Assembly: GCA_023213315.1 (NCBI GenBank)
Contig: JAKCPI010014921.1
Span: 1 to 64,000, forward strand
Source of the DNA: Euborellia annulipes
Lineage: Eukaryota; Arthropoda; Insecta; Dermaptera; Anisolabididae
DNA: 64,000 bases
Direction of reading: 5' to 3'
Shown here: positions 23,222-35,600 of the stretch, piece after piece
Numbering within the stretch: the first letter of the stretch is position 1
How the letters are laid out: every line of letters starts with the position of its first letter
Translations under genes and position numbers: made by a program
Notes under the pieces: model-generated
Databases searched by the model: none
Seen by the model: the letters and a program-made list of their open reading frames with translations, nothing else
What the model was told of the DNA's origin: nothing

Positions 23222-23437
23222 TTTCTTCAGGAATGAAAGTTAGAAAAAACGAAGCCAGAATTTTTCTATAAAAAATATATTTTAACAGCTTACGTTTCGG
23301 CTTTGGTCAAAGCCATCCTCAGAGCTGTTAGTGGTCATCCGAGGATGGCTTTTACCAAGGCCGAAACGTAAGCTGTTAAAATATATAGTCAAAGAAAAAA
23401 TTCTAGCTTTGTTTTCTTCTAACTTTCATTCCTGATA
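23222..23437. mobile_element. Palindromic element with hammerhead-like cores (R5)
   Basis: Arms of about 95 bp (from GAATGAAAGTTAGAA to its complement). The minus-strand left arm (23283-23330) is the cleanest: UAACAGCU, CUGAGGA, extra U, GGCUUUG/CAAAGCC hairpin with a 2-nt loop, GAA, ACGU, A, then AGCUGUUA giving a perfect 8-bp stem I. The right arm on + has one core change (CCGAGGA). Confidence 0.75.
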
Positions 23438-23469
23438 CAAATTCCACTAGCCATAAAATACCCTTATAC

Positions 23470-23742
23470 CAGCGTTTTCCAAACTGTGAGCGCGCCTCCC
23501 TAGGGAGGCGCGGACTAGTCTAAGGGGAGGAGCGAATATTGGTCACCAGGACCAATTTTCCAAATGATTGCTAGTTTTAATTTAAATAAGAATATATAAA
23601 AAAATATTTTTATATAAATTTATATTTTTTAGCATTAAAAATTTTTGTTTTTGTATTATTTTATAAAATGGGGGGGGGGGGGGCGTCATAAGATTAAATA
23701 TTTTTAAGGGAGGCGTGGTAACATAAAGTTTGGAAACCACTG
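23470..23742 (-). mobile_element. hAT-like MITE, same family, shortest copy
   Basis: CAGCGTTTTCCAAACTGTG...GTTTGGAAACCACTG, 273 bp, with a G-run near 23671. No clean 8-bp duplication. Confidence 0.8.
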
Positions 23743-24360
23743 CATTAGAGCCTTGGAAACCCTTCTTTTACCATGCGACGAGGAAGTCTGAATCCGATTG
23801 TCTTTAATTAATCCCATAATAACAATAGACAAGATAACATAACTTAAATAATAAATCGCTTAACAAGAAAGTTAGAGTAATAATAAATATGAAATTTATT
23901 TTTTATTATCATCAGGCTTTTTTCATTTCATTATTAATAGTAGACTAATGTAATAAAGGGAAAAGGAAAGGGAAAAAGTTCATTCAAGAATGGAATAAGA
24001 GTGTCCATAAATATGTTAGAAATTCACTAAAAGTTAGGATTTCATATAATCATCTCATAAGTTTGCGCAAAGTACTTTGAAGCACGATCTCTAACCGATC
24101 CGATCTTCAATTATAATTTCCTATCAGCTTTCCTTAATAATAATTTTTAACTAAATCACTAATTTATTTTTTAACTTTTCACCAAGTTAATAGCTATGTT
24201 ATAAATTCTCTTTTGCTATTTTATAATTTCTTAACGTGTTTAAGGAGTGTTTAATAATTTTTTAGATATTAAATAGTAGTAATTATTATTTTAAAAAAAA
24301 TAATACTAGCCAGATGAAATTTTTATTGTTCATTTAAAATTTTTGATTTTCTGGTACAAT

Positions 24361-24842
24361 GAGCGACACAATTAAGTCCCTACCTGGGAGCTAGAGCTCT
24401 AAGTATATGGTATATAGTGAACTATATACTGTACATTCACTATAATACTATAATATTCACTATATACCAGGGATGGCGAACCTTTTTGAGAGAAGTGGGT
24501 CAAATTTTGTTCATATTTTTTTTTAGCTCATGGGTCACTAATGCCAATTTGGACCAGAAATAAGTTTAAAAATTTTATTTTCAAAACTAAAAATTTTTAA
24601 AATTCAATTGACTTAACGGGTAAAAATGGGCGTGTTTTGACGTTTTAAAAATTTTTAGTGCGCCTCTTTCCTCCTTCACGGGCAACTTTTTTAGATGAGT
24701 TTCTGTGAGTAGTAATCGTGGGTCAGTTAAAAAGCTTGCGTGGATCAGTGTCTGACCCACGGTCCATAGGTTCGCCATCACTGCTATATACCATATACTC
24801 AAGGCTCTAACTCCCAGGTGGGGACTTAATTGTAGCGCTCGT
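24361..24842. mobile_element. Inverted-repeat MITE split by a nested hAT MITE
   Basis: 55-bp outer arms (GAGCGACACAATTAAGTCCC... and its complement at 24790-24842). The unique centre is interrupted by the 24468-24783 insertion. Confidence 0.8.
24468..24783. mobile_element. hAT-like MITE
   Basis: 316 bp with termini CAGGGATGGCGAACCT and AGGTTCGCCATCACTG, flanked by an exact 8-bp duplication CTATATAC (24460-24467 and 24784-24791). The terminal CA...TG and 8-bp duplication are hAT hallmarks. Confidence 0.9.
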
Positions 24843-26011
24843 TCACTATACAAATCATTTTATTTAAATTTCAATATTATACAAAATTTTTTATCTAAAT
24901 CTTTTTGAAAAGACCAATCTTATAATTCTGGAATCACTTTACGCAACAAACCCAAAACTTTATTTTGCAAAAGATTCGTAATTCAAGAAAATTTTATAGT
25001 ATTGCATTCTCGATTTGTTTGAAAAAAATTTTACATGGCAAATTTCTCCGAATTTCATAAATCAACATTAGTCATTATCATTTTACGTGAATTCTTTATA
25101 CCCATAATTTTTACACCTCAAAAATTTATTAATATAAAATCTTATTTAAAAAAATTTTGTTTAAAAATAACTGACAAAATTTTTCAATTACAGACGTTCA
25201 CAGTCCGAAACAAGCTTTCTGAATGATTAAAACAAGCCCGGTTTTAAACCATAGAAATAATAATAGAGCAGCCTTAACACCGTTTTCCCTTTATTTGAAC
25301 GTAAAATATTAACATTTATTTTTTCTAATGAAAGAGGGGGACAGAAATATTGTCAATTCAAAAAAATAAATAAATAAATAAATCACTGTTTTAATTTTTA
25401 CATGATTGCCATCGTTATTTTTTCTAAAGTATCAAGCAACACAAAAAAATATTAGGCTATAAAGAGATAACAGAATATTGAGATTTTTTCTTGTCATAAT
25501 CTAGAAATGAATATTTTCACTGTCTCTCATTTAAGCGAAAATATTTTTTCTCAACTTTTATCTTTATTGTGCATCATGTTCAGGGTCCATTTAATAACTT
25601 ATTAATGAAGTGTTACTTCACTTCCTACTTCATCTTCTTTTGATACGGAATTTTATCGTTGGGATAAATCACAACTTTCTAATTCAAATAAAATTTTAAT
25701 AATGAAGAGGAAAAAAAAAAATAAACAAACTTTTCCAGGTCAATTCAGACATCTTTAGGACATTTGAAAATAGGAATAATGACTAAAACTAAGCGTCCCC
25801 CCTCCACTCTCCTGTTCTGATTGAGGTTGGAGATGTGAGTTCATTCACAATGAAATTTATAAAATAACATTTTAAATAGGCTATCATTTGAAATAAATAA
25901 ATTTGATAAAAAACAGAAGACATATCAAAATACGATAGCGTTTCAGATCGTGAGAGAAAACAATTTTTTATATGATATGTTAGCGAGGCGAATAGCTGAA
26001 TCAGTATGTAG
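24843..26011. other. AT-rich, nothing recognised
   Basis: The frame 25035-25226 is AT-biased and without homology. Confidence 0.45.
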
Positions 26012-26366
26012 TAGAAAATAAAAGGTCGAGCAGTTATGTTAATTTCTTTATTTAAGAACCCACAGCGACGTTTCGGTCGACTATGCGACCATCTTCATGG
26101 CTAGAGTTCAGTCAACAGAAAAACCTCTTAAGTTCTTTGACAGACATTTCATAAAATACATTACGATCTATCATATATAATGTATTCAGCGCCAAAGTCA
26201 ATATATGATAATGTATTTTATGAAATGTCTGTCAAAGAACTTAAGAGGTTTTTCTGTTGACTTAACTCTAGCCATGAAAATGGTCGCATAGTCGACCGAA
26301 ACGTCGCTGTGGGTTCCTAAATAAAGAAATTAACATAGCTGCTCGAACTTTTATTTTCTACTACAA
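26012..26366. mobile_element. Palindromic element with hammerhead-like cores (R6)
   Basis: Arms of about 160 bp. The minus-strand left arm (26056-26109) has AUGAAGA (C3 changed), extra U, GGUCG/CGACC hairpin, GAA, ACGU, C. GAAC...AGC before the core and GCU...GUUC after it can pair. The right arm carries AUGAAAA and is more decayed. Confidence 0.6.
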
Positions 26367-26624
26367 TTTTTTATCTATTGTATTTTCAAATTGAAATTAC
26401 TGTGGACTCGGATTCTAGACTATCCGATAAAAAAGAGACTTAAAAAAAAAAAACTCGCCATCTTTGTTTGACTTCTTCATGGCAAAAACTCATATTCATA
26501 TTCATCCAAGAATTAACTTGGCGTTTCTTCTAAACATTTAAAATAGTGAACCTTATTATAGTCGCACTTTAAGAGAAACAACAGATGACTTTTCGAAATT
26601 TTAGTCATTTTATAATAATTTATT

Positions 26625-26912
26625 TCATGGGTCAGCAACCCAAAGTTCTTGCGGGCAACTTTGGAAATGCATCATAACTCCGCGGGCCTCATATAAAATT
26701 ATATATTTCCATCAATAGATTTAGACCCACTATAGACATTTTTTGGGTTGAAAAATTGAATTATAATGAGTTATTATTATTCTGATTGCATTTTTTAATA
26801 TTCATAAATTGTTTTTCACTATTTTGACCATTAAAAAATAAATATATTTTATAAAATCTCGCAGGCCGGGAAAATGTTCAAGGCGGTCCGCAGACCTTTG
26901 ATTTATTTCTTT
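26625..26912. mobile_element. hAT-like relic
   Basis: GGGTCAGCAACCCAAAG and the GCGGGCCTC...GCAGGCCGGG inner pair resemble the widespread CAGGGGTCAGCAACC hAT end. Termini are eroded. Confidence 0.4.
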
Positions 26913-27527
26913 CAAAACTTATATTATTAAAAGTTGGAAGCTAGAAGCAAGCGTAACAAGAAATTTATGAGAAGTTCAAGTCTTGCATAACCTCCGCATC
27001 TACTTACAATTTATTAAATAAATTATTCTTTTTGCATGTATCAATATACTAAATTTTAATAATCTAATATAATCCTAATTATAATCCAATTTAATCTCAA
27101 GGGGGGGGGGGTTAATCCCTCTGGGCTACCACGACTCATTAAAACAAACAGTCACTTGTGTAAGATAATTTGAATTTAAATAAATGGTTACATAATATTT
27201 TACCAAAGCGAACTCACTAACTTAAACGAAGTGAAATATCTATCAACAAGATGTTTGTTTACAAGCAAGGCCAAGCATTGCTGATCCTCGGATGAGTGAT
27301 CCCGAGAGACACGAGTTTTAATTTATTTTTATTTCCTAAATTCTTTAATTTTTGACAAACATACAAAAAAAAAAAATTAAATTTCCTAATAGAATTTTTT
27401 TAAGATTTTCTTGATTATAAAAAATAATAATTTTTTAATTAGTCATTAAAAAAACGGGCCAATTAAGTTCCCAAAATAAGAGATTTTTTATATATAATAA
27501 ATTTCTCTCATTAAAAGTCACCGTACT
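26913..27527. other. AT-rich, nothing recognised
   Basis: Contains a G-run at 27101-27111. Confidence 0.4.
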
Positions 27528-27614
27528 CGAAAGTTGTGTTCTGTGCTTGTCACACCAGATTTTGTGTCGACATGTATTTAGTTCCCGACAGTATGGAACA
27601 TATGAATTCAGATG

Positions 27615-27960
27615 CAAGGTCTTTAAAATACACAGGTTGGCCAGAAACTAGTAAACAAACAATTTTCCGGTCACAGTTTTTGATTGGTCCACTCATGAAG
27701 CTCCTTACTTGTATTTTTCTATGTGGCAGCATTGTTGACTGCCTATAACCTAGTTCACATTAATTTTGTTTTGTTTGCGAATTTATAGTTTCTGACTAAA
27801 CTAATTTAGACCCTGGTATTTATTCTGCTTTATTAATAATATACCGTATATAAATATTTATAAATGGTTTGTTCCGAAAGATCTTTTACAAAAAGAGGCT
27901 CCATGACGTCACTCCCTTGGAATGAAAAAATGTAAACAAACCGAGTTTGACCCCCCCCTG
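27615..27960. mobile_element. hAT-like MITE inside a family B repeat
   Basis: 346 bp, termini CAAGGTC and GACCCCCCCCTG, exact 8-bp duplication TTCAGATG (27607-27614 and 27961-27968). Confidence 0.8.
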
Positions 27961-28308
27961 TTCAGATGTAAAATTTATAAGGGAAAATATTTATATTTTG
28001 TAACCATGGCAACCATTTCTCCTATCTTTCCTATGAAGCACAAGAGTAAAGTGTGCTTCAAACAATTTGAGGGCAAAACGAGAATATACATTTGAAAGAG
28101 CATCTAAAAAATAATTGATTTTTGAATTTTTAATCAAAATCGTTAGAGCAAATTTTGAGAAAATCGAAAAAAACTGAAAAAGTACATCAGTAAAGTACTA
28201 GTACCCTTTGGCAATTTTGATTAAAAGCTTATTTTTCCGGTCCCGGGGGGTGTTTAACTTAAATATAAAATTTCAGCTTCATAGCTCAATTCCTTCATGC
28301 TAAAATTG

Positions 28309-28309
<1 letters not shown>

Positions 28310-28347
<38 letters not shown>

Positions 28348-28364
28348 ACACACACACACACACA
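28310..28364. repeat. (CA)n microsatellite
   Basis: CA repeat at the same internal position of another family B copy. Confidence 0.95.
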
Positions 28365-28794
28365 GACAGACCATGTCGCGAAAACCACTTTTTGGATTCA
28401 GGGGACATCAAAACGTGAAGATCCATCAAAATCTCGAATTTTTGCATGAATCCAATACTTTCTCTATATATATATTAATATATACATAGGGAGAAAGTAA
28501 AAATATGGGGAATGACTCCCCCGAAACTTTCTCGCATATTCTTTTGGAATTACGTCTGGGTGTGTTTCACAAATAGATTTATTTATTTTACATGTTTTTT
28601 AATGACACCTGTATGATTTTGTTTTGATTTTTCTTTCCAAAATTTACGAAAAATGTCTATTTCTTCTGTGATTATTTCAAAAACTATTCAGTTTTCGGAA
28701 AAATGTCAAAGAATAAAAACTTTTTAAAATAGAGTATTTTATCATAATATAATTAACAAAAAAATTGAAAATTTCAAAATGTTTGAAAAAACTT

Positions 28795-29074
28795 TTTAGG
28801 TAAAGTACTACTTCCAAGTGACGTATTTACTCCAAAAGTTGATAGAAATCTACAATTTTAGTGTAAGGAGCATATACCAAATTTCATCGATCTAGCTGCT
28901 TTGGTTTTTAAGCAATCGTGTTTCCACACACACACACACACACAGAGACATAATGCCCAAAATGGTATTTTTGGACTAAGGGAGGTCTAAAATGTGGAGA
29001 AACATCAAAAACTCGAAGTCGAATTTTTTTACGATTACAATACCTTCTCTTTATATTCTATACGAGAAAGTAAA
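28795..29074 (+). repeat. Second subfamily of hairpin-ended repeats
   Basis: Same order of landmarks as family B (AAAGTACTAC, CACACACACAGAGACATAAT, TTTTTGGACTAAGGGAGGTC, GATTACAATACCTTCTC, ACGAGAAAGTAAAA) at low identity, so a related but separate lineage. Confidence 0.65.
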
Positions 29075-29984
29075 AAATCATCAAAAAATCTTAAATCTTG
29101 AGATACAAATTTTGAGGTGACACTGTCCTTGTGTGTCACTGACTGTATATGTTTGTGAGGTCTAATGTTCACATTAGCCGTAAAGAACTAAAAATCCAAT
29201 AAAAAATTTAGTTTCCCAAGGATAGAAGTAAATAAAGGAGGGAATTAACCTAAAAGTTCGTTCCACAATTGGCTGCTTCCATCTATTACACAATCATCGA
29301 TCCGCATCTTTATTTTATTGTCTTAGATCTAAAACAAAACATGTCAACTCGGTCTGCTTATGTTATGTTCTCGTCGTCTGTGTGTGAGTGTCTGTTTTTG
29401 TTTTCTTTTTGTGTCCCCAAAATGGAAATGGCGAATCTTTTCAATGTCGGCGGCCTTGGAACAGGAATTTATTTACACTCCCCCATATTTTCTTTTGAAA
29501 TTTTTATTATGTTCTAAGTCTTGAATAGTAATTAATTAAAGGAGAATAATAAATTCAAAGCCTATGATCTATTTAATATAATGGTAGATTATTTTATTAT
29601 AAAATAATAATACTTTTTTTAATTATTTATTTTTTGGTCCTTAGCCATTCGGCCCCCAATACAAAGTTTTTCCAGAGCCTAATATATTTGTTTATAGATT
29701 AAATATTTTTTAATTTTTTGCATTGGTAGAAGGTAGGAAATTCAAATGACCAGGTCATTGATTTATTGCTACAGTGTTCCTCTAGAAAAAGATGGTGAAA
29801 ATTTTGTTACCTACCTTCTAGGAACCATAATACACACTCTTCATGGAAGTTAAAAAAACTTCCTCTAGTTTATCTTCTATAAAATTTATCCTCTCACCTT
29901 CTATTTACTCCCACGAATTTCAAATAATTTTGTCCAACTTGTCTTACACGTTAGATAAAATATTTTATACCCTTAAAGCTAGGA
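29075..29984. other. AT-rich, nothing recognised
   Basis: The frame 29269-29517 has no domain I recognise. Confidence 0.4.
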
Positions 29985-30255
29985 ACGACAATATTCGGTT
30001 TCGGCAAAAAGTAGCGAAACTTGAGTCTTAAAAAAAAAAGGTCAAATGATTTGCTTGAAGGAGAAAAAATTTTTGTCTCCCAAAAAAAAGGTAAAATGAT
30101 TTTCACGGAGGGGAAAAAATTTCAAAAAAAAAAAAAAAAATTTTTTTATAGGAAATACAAGTTTCGGTTTCGGTTACGGTTTCGGCCGAAATAAGGTTGA
30201 GCCGAATATTCGGTTCGGTTTCGGCTGAAAATCTGTTCGGTCGGACCCACTTAAA
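29985..30255. repeat. TTCGGTTTCGG-rich element
   Basis: TTCGGTTTCGG appears in direct and inverted form around an A-rich centre (CAAATGATT...AAAAATTTC units repeated at about 30030 and 30095). Probably a MITE; termini not defined. Confidence 0.5.
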
Positions 30256-30369
30256 GCTAATGAAATTTTACAACTGTTGCAAAAAAAATTTCTATTTTTA
30301 AATCGTCCCTTCTTGCTCGCGTGCCAATTTTCATTTCTAAATAATCAAAAAAGTACACCGTTGATATAA

Positions 30370-30575
30370 AAAAATAAATTTAACAAGATTGTATGTTTTT
30401 TGTTGGTGAGTTCAAGCACCAAGGCCCCCAGAAATCGAACCCAGGATCTCCAGCCTTTCCGGGGCATCGGTGTGCTTAGCCTCAACAACAATATCTATGA
30501 CCCAGCTAAAGTCCGAATCGAAGTGAAAATTAATATCTTATTCAAATATTTGGATCTCGAAAAATATTTAACAAT
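30370..30575 (-). mobile_element. SINE family C relative
   Basis: On the minus strand it has the GCCTTTCCGGGG/B box GGTTCGATTTC head region like the 60.8 kb copy. The flanking ATCTTATTCAAATAT...GATCTCGAAAAATATTTA is also shared. Diverged. Confidence 0.6.
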
Positions 30576-30764
30576 AAAAAATAAATATTTAGTTTTTTAT
30601 GGAAATTGTATGTTACGTCAACGTCAAAATTATTTCCAAGAGATAAGATTTATTTGAGGTTTACTAGCGGTACTCTCGTGATACTGGCATGCTTAATAAA
30701 AGGAAGCAAGAGTAATGAGGAGGTGGAGGTAGGAGGAGGAGGAGGAGGGTGCAGCTCTCACCTT

Positions 30765-30995
30765 GACATTTTGTAGAATGGTGACAGCCAATAAGTGAGT
30801 TGACTGTGTCTATCGTTTGACATGCATCCATGGAGAGCAAAGAGGCAGGCGAAGTTGAAGCTTGAAGCCGCCTAACGGAGACAGGGCAACGACCGCCAAG
30901 GCCAGCGAGGGCACGGGCCTATTTCGGACACGGCCTTTGCCGGGCCGGGGCCTTATTTATTATCCTAGAATGTTCACCCGTGACTTGACTTACCT
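30765..30995 (-). promoter_or_regulatory. GC-rich island, candidate promoter/first exon on the minus strand
   Basis: About 200 bp of GC-rich, non-repetitive sequence stands out from the AT background. On the minus strand it reads as a GC-rich leader, an ATG (complement of 30830-30832) with 23 open codons, then a donor-like AAG|GTGAGA at about 30762. Alternatively it is a CpG-rich regulatory island upstream of raskol. No downstream minus-strand exon was found. Confidence 0.25.
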
Positions 30996-31237
30996 TCAAT
31001 CCTACTGGGTATAATTAATATGCTTCTGATCATTATTTTTTTTCTAGCTTTATTATATTATGGATAATTTATATACTCATCACCATTTTATTCCTACATT
31101 CTTAGGAATATTTATATCAAAGGAGTATATAATTTTATATAGATCTATAAAATTCCAGAACAAATATTATCTAATAAACGGTTGCGATAATCGTCTTCAT
31201 AATCGATCAGGTTGGAAATAAGTCACATGCGTTATAG

Positions 31238-31530
31238 CAGGGGTATCCAACCCGCGGCCCCCCTTGAACATCTTTGCAGCCTACGAGATTAATCACACTT
31301 TTACAAAATATATTTTTCTGGGTATTATTTCTGGAATTGAAATAAATTTGTATTTTATATTTCAAATACTTTTTTTTTAAATTTTATTACACCGCTTCGA
31401 ACATCCAATCTAACTGAATATACATGTGCAAAGATGTGAAATTGTCCCAATAATTTAGTGGCGACAGGCTTCTTATAAAAATGTCTGCTTTTGTATTTTA
31501 AATACTTAGTATTTTACCCGGCCCTGTCAT
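31238..31530. mobile_element. hAT-like relic
   Basis: CAGGGGTATCCAACCCGCGG is a typical hAT end; the far end is possibly GGCCCTG at 31520. Interior AT-rich, no ORF. Confidence 0.4.
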
Positions 31531-32316
31531 AATAATAATAATAATAATTCATTATGTTTCAATTTTACATCCCAAATAAATGTAGAGAGGGTCTAAATCT
31601 AATATGGAGATTATGTTCCTTATTTATAGAGGTCAACATTTTTTTTTTAGAATATAATAGCAGGTACCCGTAGATATTTTCTATTGCATTAAAAAAAAAA
31701 TAATGCCTGCAAAATTTGAACTCATTTGTAAAACGAAACACGTGGCCCATCGCCTTTGAACTTTGAGAATTTTCAAAATATTCTTAAAACTCTACATTTC
31801 TCCCTTTGTTTTGTCCACAAGGGACTAAATTAATTTCACATTCCAATAAAACTAGAAATCTAAATAGAATCTTTTATTGCTAAATAATCGATATATTCCG
31901 ATTAATCGATTATTTGGATTATGAGAAAAAATAATCGATTATACATTTTTTTTCTCTGGTAAAATTTCCAATTTTCCCTCTCGCAAAAATCATTTGACTT
32001 TTTTTACCATACGAGTCTCATCCTTCAAAAATACGTTAAGCACCACTTGGGTAAAATCTACTAATTTACTGGATTAAAAATTTTCTCCCAACAATAAAAA
32101 AAAATAATCAACGAGGTTGCAAATCTTTTCCTCTCATTTATTTTCATTTTTTTGAGAATAAATCTGTCTGGAGACTTAATCATTATACTGAACATCACTG
32201 ACATATCAGCTACAGCCACGTTCTATTATTCAATTATCACTGAATTTTAAAAGATATATCAAGGAAAGGATGCAGGAGAGGAGAGACTGGCAGCCAAATT
32301 TTTTTCTTTACATTTT
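31531..32316. other. AT-rich, upstream of the first raskol exon
   Basis: No promoter element identified. AGCTACAGCCACGTTC at about 32207 recurs at 42172. Confidence 0.4.
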
Positions 32317-32369
32317 TTATTGGGCCGACGTTTCGGTCTCGATAGAGGCCATCTTCAGTGCCCAATAAG
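32317..32369 (-). ncRNA. Hammerhead-like motif, single arm (R7)
   Basis: On the minus strand: CUGAAGA (complement of 32351-32357), extra U, GGCCUC/GAGACC hairpin with a 4-nt loop, GAA, ACGU, C. Flanking UUAUUGGGC and GCCCAAUAA form a 9-bp stem I with one mismatch next to the core. It lies about 230 bp upstream of the first recognised raskol exon, antisense to it. Confidence 0.6.
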
Positions 32370-32595
32370 TGTCAAGGAAATATATATAATTTGCATTAAG
32401 CAGCTATGTTTAATGATGCTCATCAGGAGAGAGATCTTTCAATATTTAATAGATATGGTTCAAGGGAAGCTGAGTAATTCTCAATAGTGGTTCTCAATAA
32501 ATATTTATCGCTGATTCTCTCCTTGTAGTATTCTCTTAAGATGCACTAGGACTATAAATAAAAATCCTAATTGTGTCTATTTTTTTTTTCGATAG

Positions 32596-32684
32596 ACACC
32601 TCGTACGAGAAGGCTTGCCGAAGAGGTTCTGCCCCGGCGACTCCTGTTCTTGGAGCTCGGCTCGACCTCACGCCCAGGATCGTG
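32596..32684 (+). CDS. raskol: raskol exon (first recognised), phase 2 start
   Basis: Preceded by a T-rich tract and AG at 32594-32595, followed by the donor GTAAGA. Read with two leading bases left over it gives [20 protein letters not shown] and then RLDLTPRIV, which joins in frame to NFFAKRSF of the next exon. Its base composition is much more GC-rich than the flanks. The incoming split codon shows that a further 5' exon must supply the start codon, unless the alternative start at 37651 is used. Confidence 0.85.
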
Positions 32685-35600
32685 GTAAGAATCTCTACAC
32701 CCTATTTTTCTAATATTTCAACTGACTGAAACCGATTCGAATGTCTTTTTAGTAACAAAGTTATCTTGTGATTAATATCTTGTTGCGCAGCCAGCCTAGT
32801 CTAATTAGTTGATATATATCAGCTTTTAGCAAAGACACGTGACATTTTGTTGTTTATTTTTTTTTTTTTACTTTTTCTTAAATTGACATCTATCATTCTT
32901 AAAGAATATTTCTGAGACAGGGACACCATATGGCTAGAAGGGAACATCTGCCCCAAAAGAAACCCAAGGACATCACTTTATTATTATTTTTTTTTATAAA
33001 TTTCTGAGTTCCATTTACCATTAAGAAATTTAATTTTCATAATTGAATTTAAATAAAATTTCATCCCTTGTGATTTATCACATGATCTCCTCCTAACTTT
33101 ATTATCATTTCTTGAATAATTTTCATACATTTCTTAAAAAAAAAAAAAAAAAAAACATTTTATCATTTTCAATTTATTGTCTTTTTAAATCTGTGGGAAA
33201 ATTTCTCTCGTAAACTAAAGACTCGATTAATTATTGTTTAATTCTCTTTCAGATATTGCTTAATTTTTTTTTCACATTGTGCAAAAAATATAGGAAGTTT
33301 TTCATGTCAAAAACAGATAATCATAAACATTTAGCATTATTTTTGTAATTGTTATTAATACATTAAAAAAAAACGGAAAGAATAAATGAATAATTAAGCA
33401 ACATTTTAATTTCTTAATTAAAAAATCTGGTGTGACTGGCGCACAGCACACAACTTTCTCTTACCCTTCGGTAAGAGAAAGTTGTTTTGCACCATGCTTG
33501 TCACATGTCTGGGGTATATCCATAGGCGCCGGAACTGGGGGGGGGGCAGAGGGGGGCAAAATTTCTTCTTTTATTTCATTTATTTTTAAAAATGATATAT
33601 TTTTACTTATGAAAAATAAAATCTTCTGAATTAAAAAAAATTAAAAGAGTAAGAAATTCATTTTTTCAAATTTTTTCCAAAAATTTTTATAAAATCACTA
33701 GCAAATTTTTTAAAATTGTGATTTTATTTAAAATTTTTAAAGTTTTATAGTAGATTTGTTTTTGTTTTATACTATTTGATCATATCAAATTATTTTAATT
33801 TTCTAAAAAAAATTTTTTGCCCCCCCCCTGATTCAAATTCGTTCCGGCGCCCCTGGGTATATCCATCATTTGTTAAAAAGTGAGGGGTGGGCCCGAAATA
33901 TTCGGTGTAGGGGAGGGACAGTGGCGCATTCCTGGTAGGGAGTATAATGAGGATAATAATGATTTATTATAATTTTGTTGCAAAATCATTCATTTAAAGA
34001 GTGAACGTTGGGGTCCCATCTCACTAATGGACAGAAACTATCCACATATACGAGTATAATATGCAAAAAAATTTATAATTTAGAAAATGAAACAATTTCG
34101 GAGGTAGCGTAGCCGAACTACGTGGCTGAACACTAGAATCAAATCATCTGTTCTATTCATAATTTGTGTAGATTAGGGGCATGACACCTTCGCTTTTCTC
34201 ATTAATTTTAGGATTTAACTAATCCCCTCGGAATGAGTTCATTTCATTTTTATTTGTTTGTACAAATAATCCTTTTATTTACTCTCAGAGCGTGTTTTTA
34301 TCCTACTGGCACATAGGCCTAGTTTAAACATTAAACTAACTTCCTTTTTCCTATTTTTAAATCGATCTTCTGGTAATTGCTTCCAACTTGACTTCTATTA
34401 CTACCCACGCCCTTTTTGAATAATCAAATCAATCCGAAAGATAATATATCAATTAAGGGTTAAATGGTTTACGTTCTAAAGAGATATTATTATTATTCTC
34501 TTAAATAATTTCCAAAATTTTTTCAATTTAAAGTAAAAGTTTATTTAAATTCGACTCTTTATTTATTTGAATGATTTCCTTTATCAATATTTCTTTGAAA
34601 ATGTACAGTATTTGAATACTTAGAGCTTGAAGTCCACGGCACCCCAAAAGGTGCGTTGGGAATAATATTACACACTAGCGGCACCCTTCCTGTTTTTTTC
34701 CCTATCAGAAACGAAATTTTTTCCGCCCTGGGGCAAATTTTTTTCCCTTTGCATGAAACGCATCATTTGACACTTTTTTTTGGCAAAGCTTAATTTTTTC
34801 CGACCTAGGGAAAAGTTTTGCCGCTTCTATTTTAATCATTTGACTCTTTTTTTTAGCAAAACTTGTTTTCCCCCCCTTTTTTTTTTTTTCATCCCCCGGG
34901 GGGGGGAAAACTTGATTGGAAATTTTCTAGGTTTGAAGCATGAAAGTTTCCATTAAAAAATATATAATGTTTCTTTAAAAACAATGAAATAAGAGCGAGT
35001 AGAAAACGAATGGATGGGACTTAATATTGTCCCCCACTGTACATTAATTTATATTTATTTATATACTTTAATTATAACTTATTGGTTATGAATTATACAG
35101 TAGAACCTCGATAAGTTAAACCTCGCTGAAGTTCAAAACCTCCGTAACCTTAAAATTTTTTTCAATTCCCTTCCCTTGAAAGCGTAAAACCTCTATTACT
35201 TAAAGATTACAAAACCTCTGTAACTTAAACAAATATTTTGAGTTCATAGTTTTTTCCCTCGATAACTTAAAATAATATTTTGGTGACCTCTATAACTTAA
35301 AGTATTTCTTTACATATCATCGAAAAAATAGTTGATGCAGAAAATCAAAAATACATGAAGCAGAAAAAAAATTACTGATTTTTTTGTAAATAAATAAATC
35401 TATTAATTTAATTTATATTTAACTAAACTATTCTAAATAAACAAATAGATCAAACGGAATTCCTTTTTCACTCACGAGCCCAAAGTCAATAAACCTCGGT
35501 ACGTTAAAAATTATATTCAATAACCTCTTTAACTTCAACTCTCGATAAGTTATTAAAAACTCGATAACTCAAATTTCTAATCGTTTACCCTTGAACTTTA

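Larger units (their letters stand above)
27528..28502 (+). repeat. Family B repeat interrupted by a hAT MITE
   Basis: Family landmarks on both sides of the insert 27615-27960, (CA)n at 28310-28364 and the terminal hairpin at 28463-28500. Confidence 0.85.
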
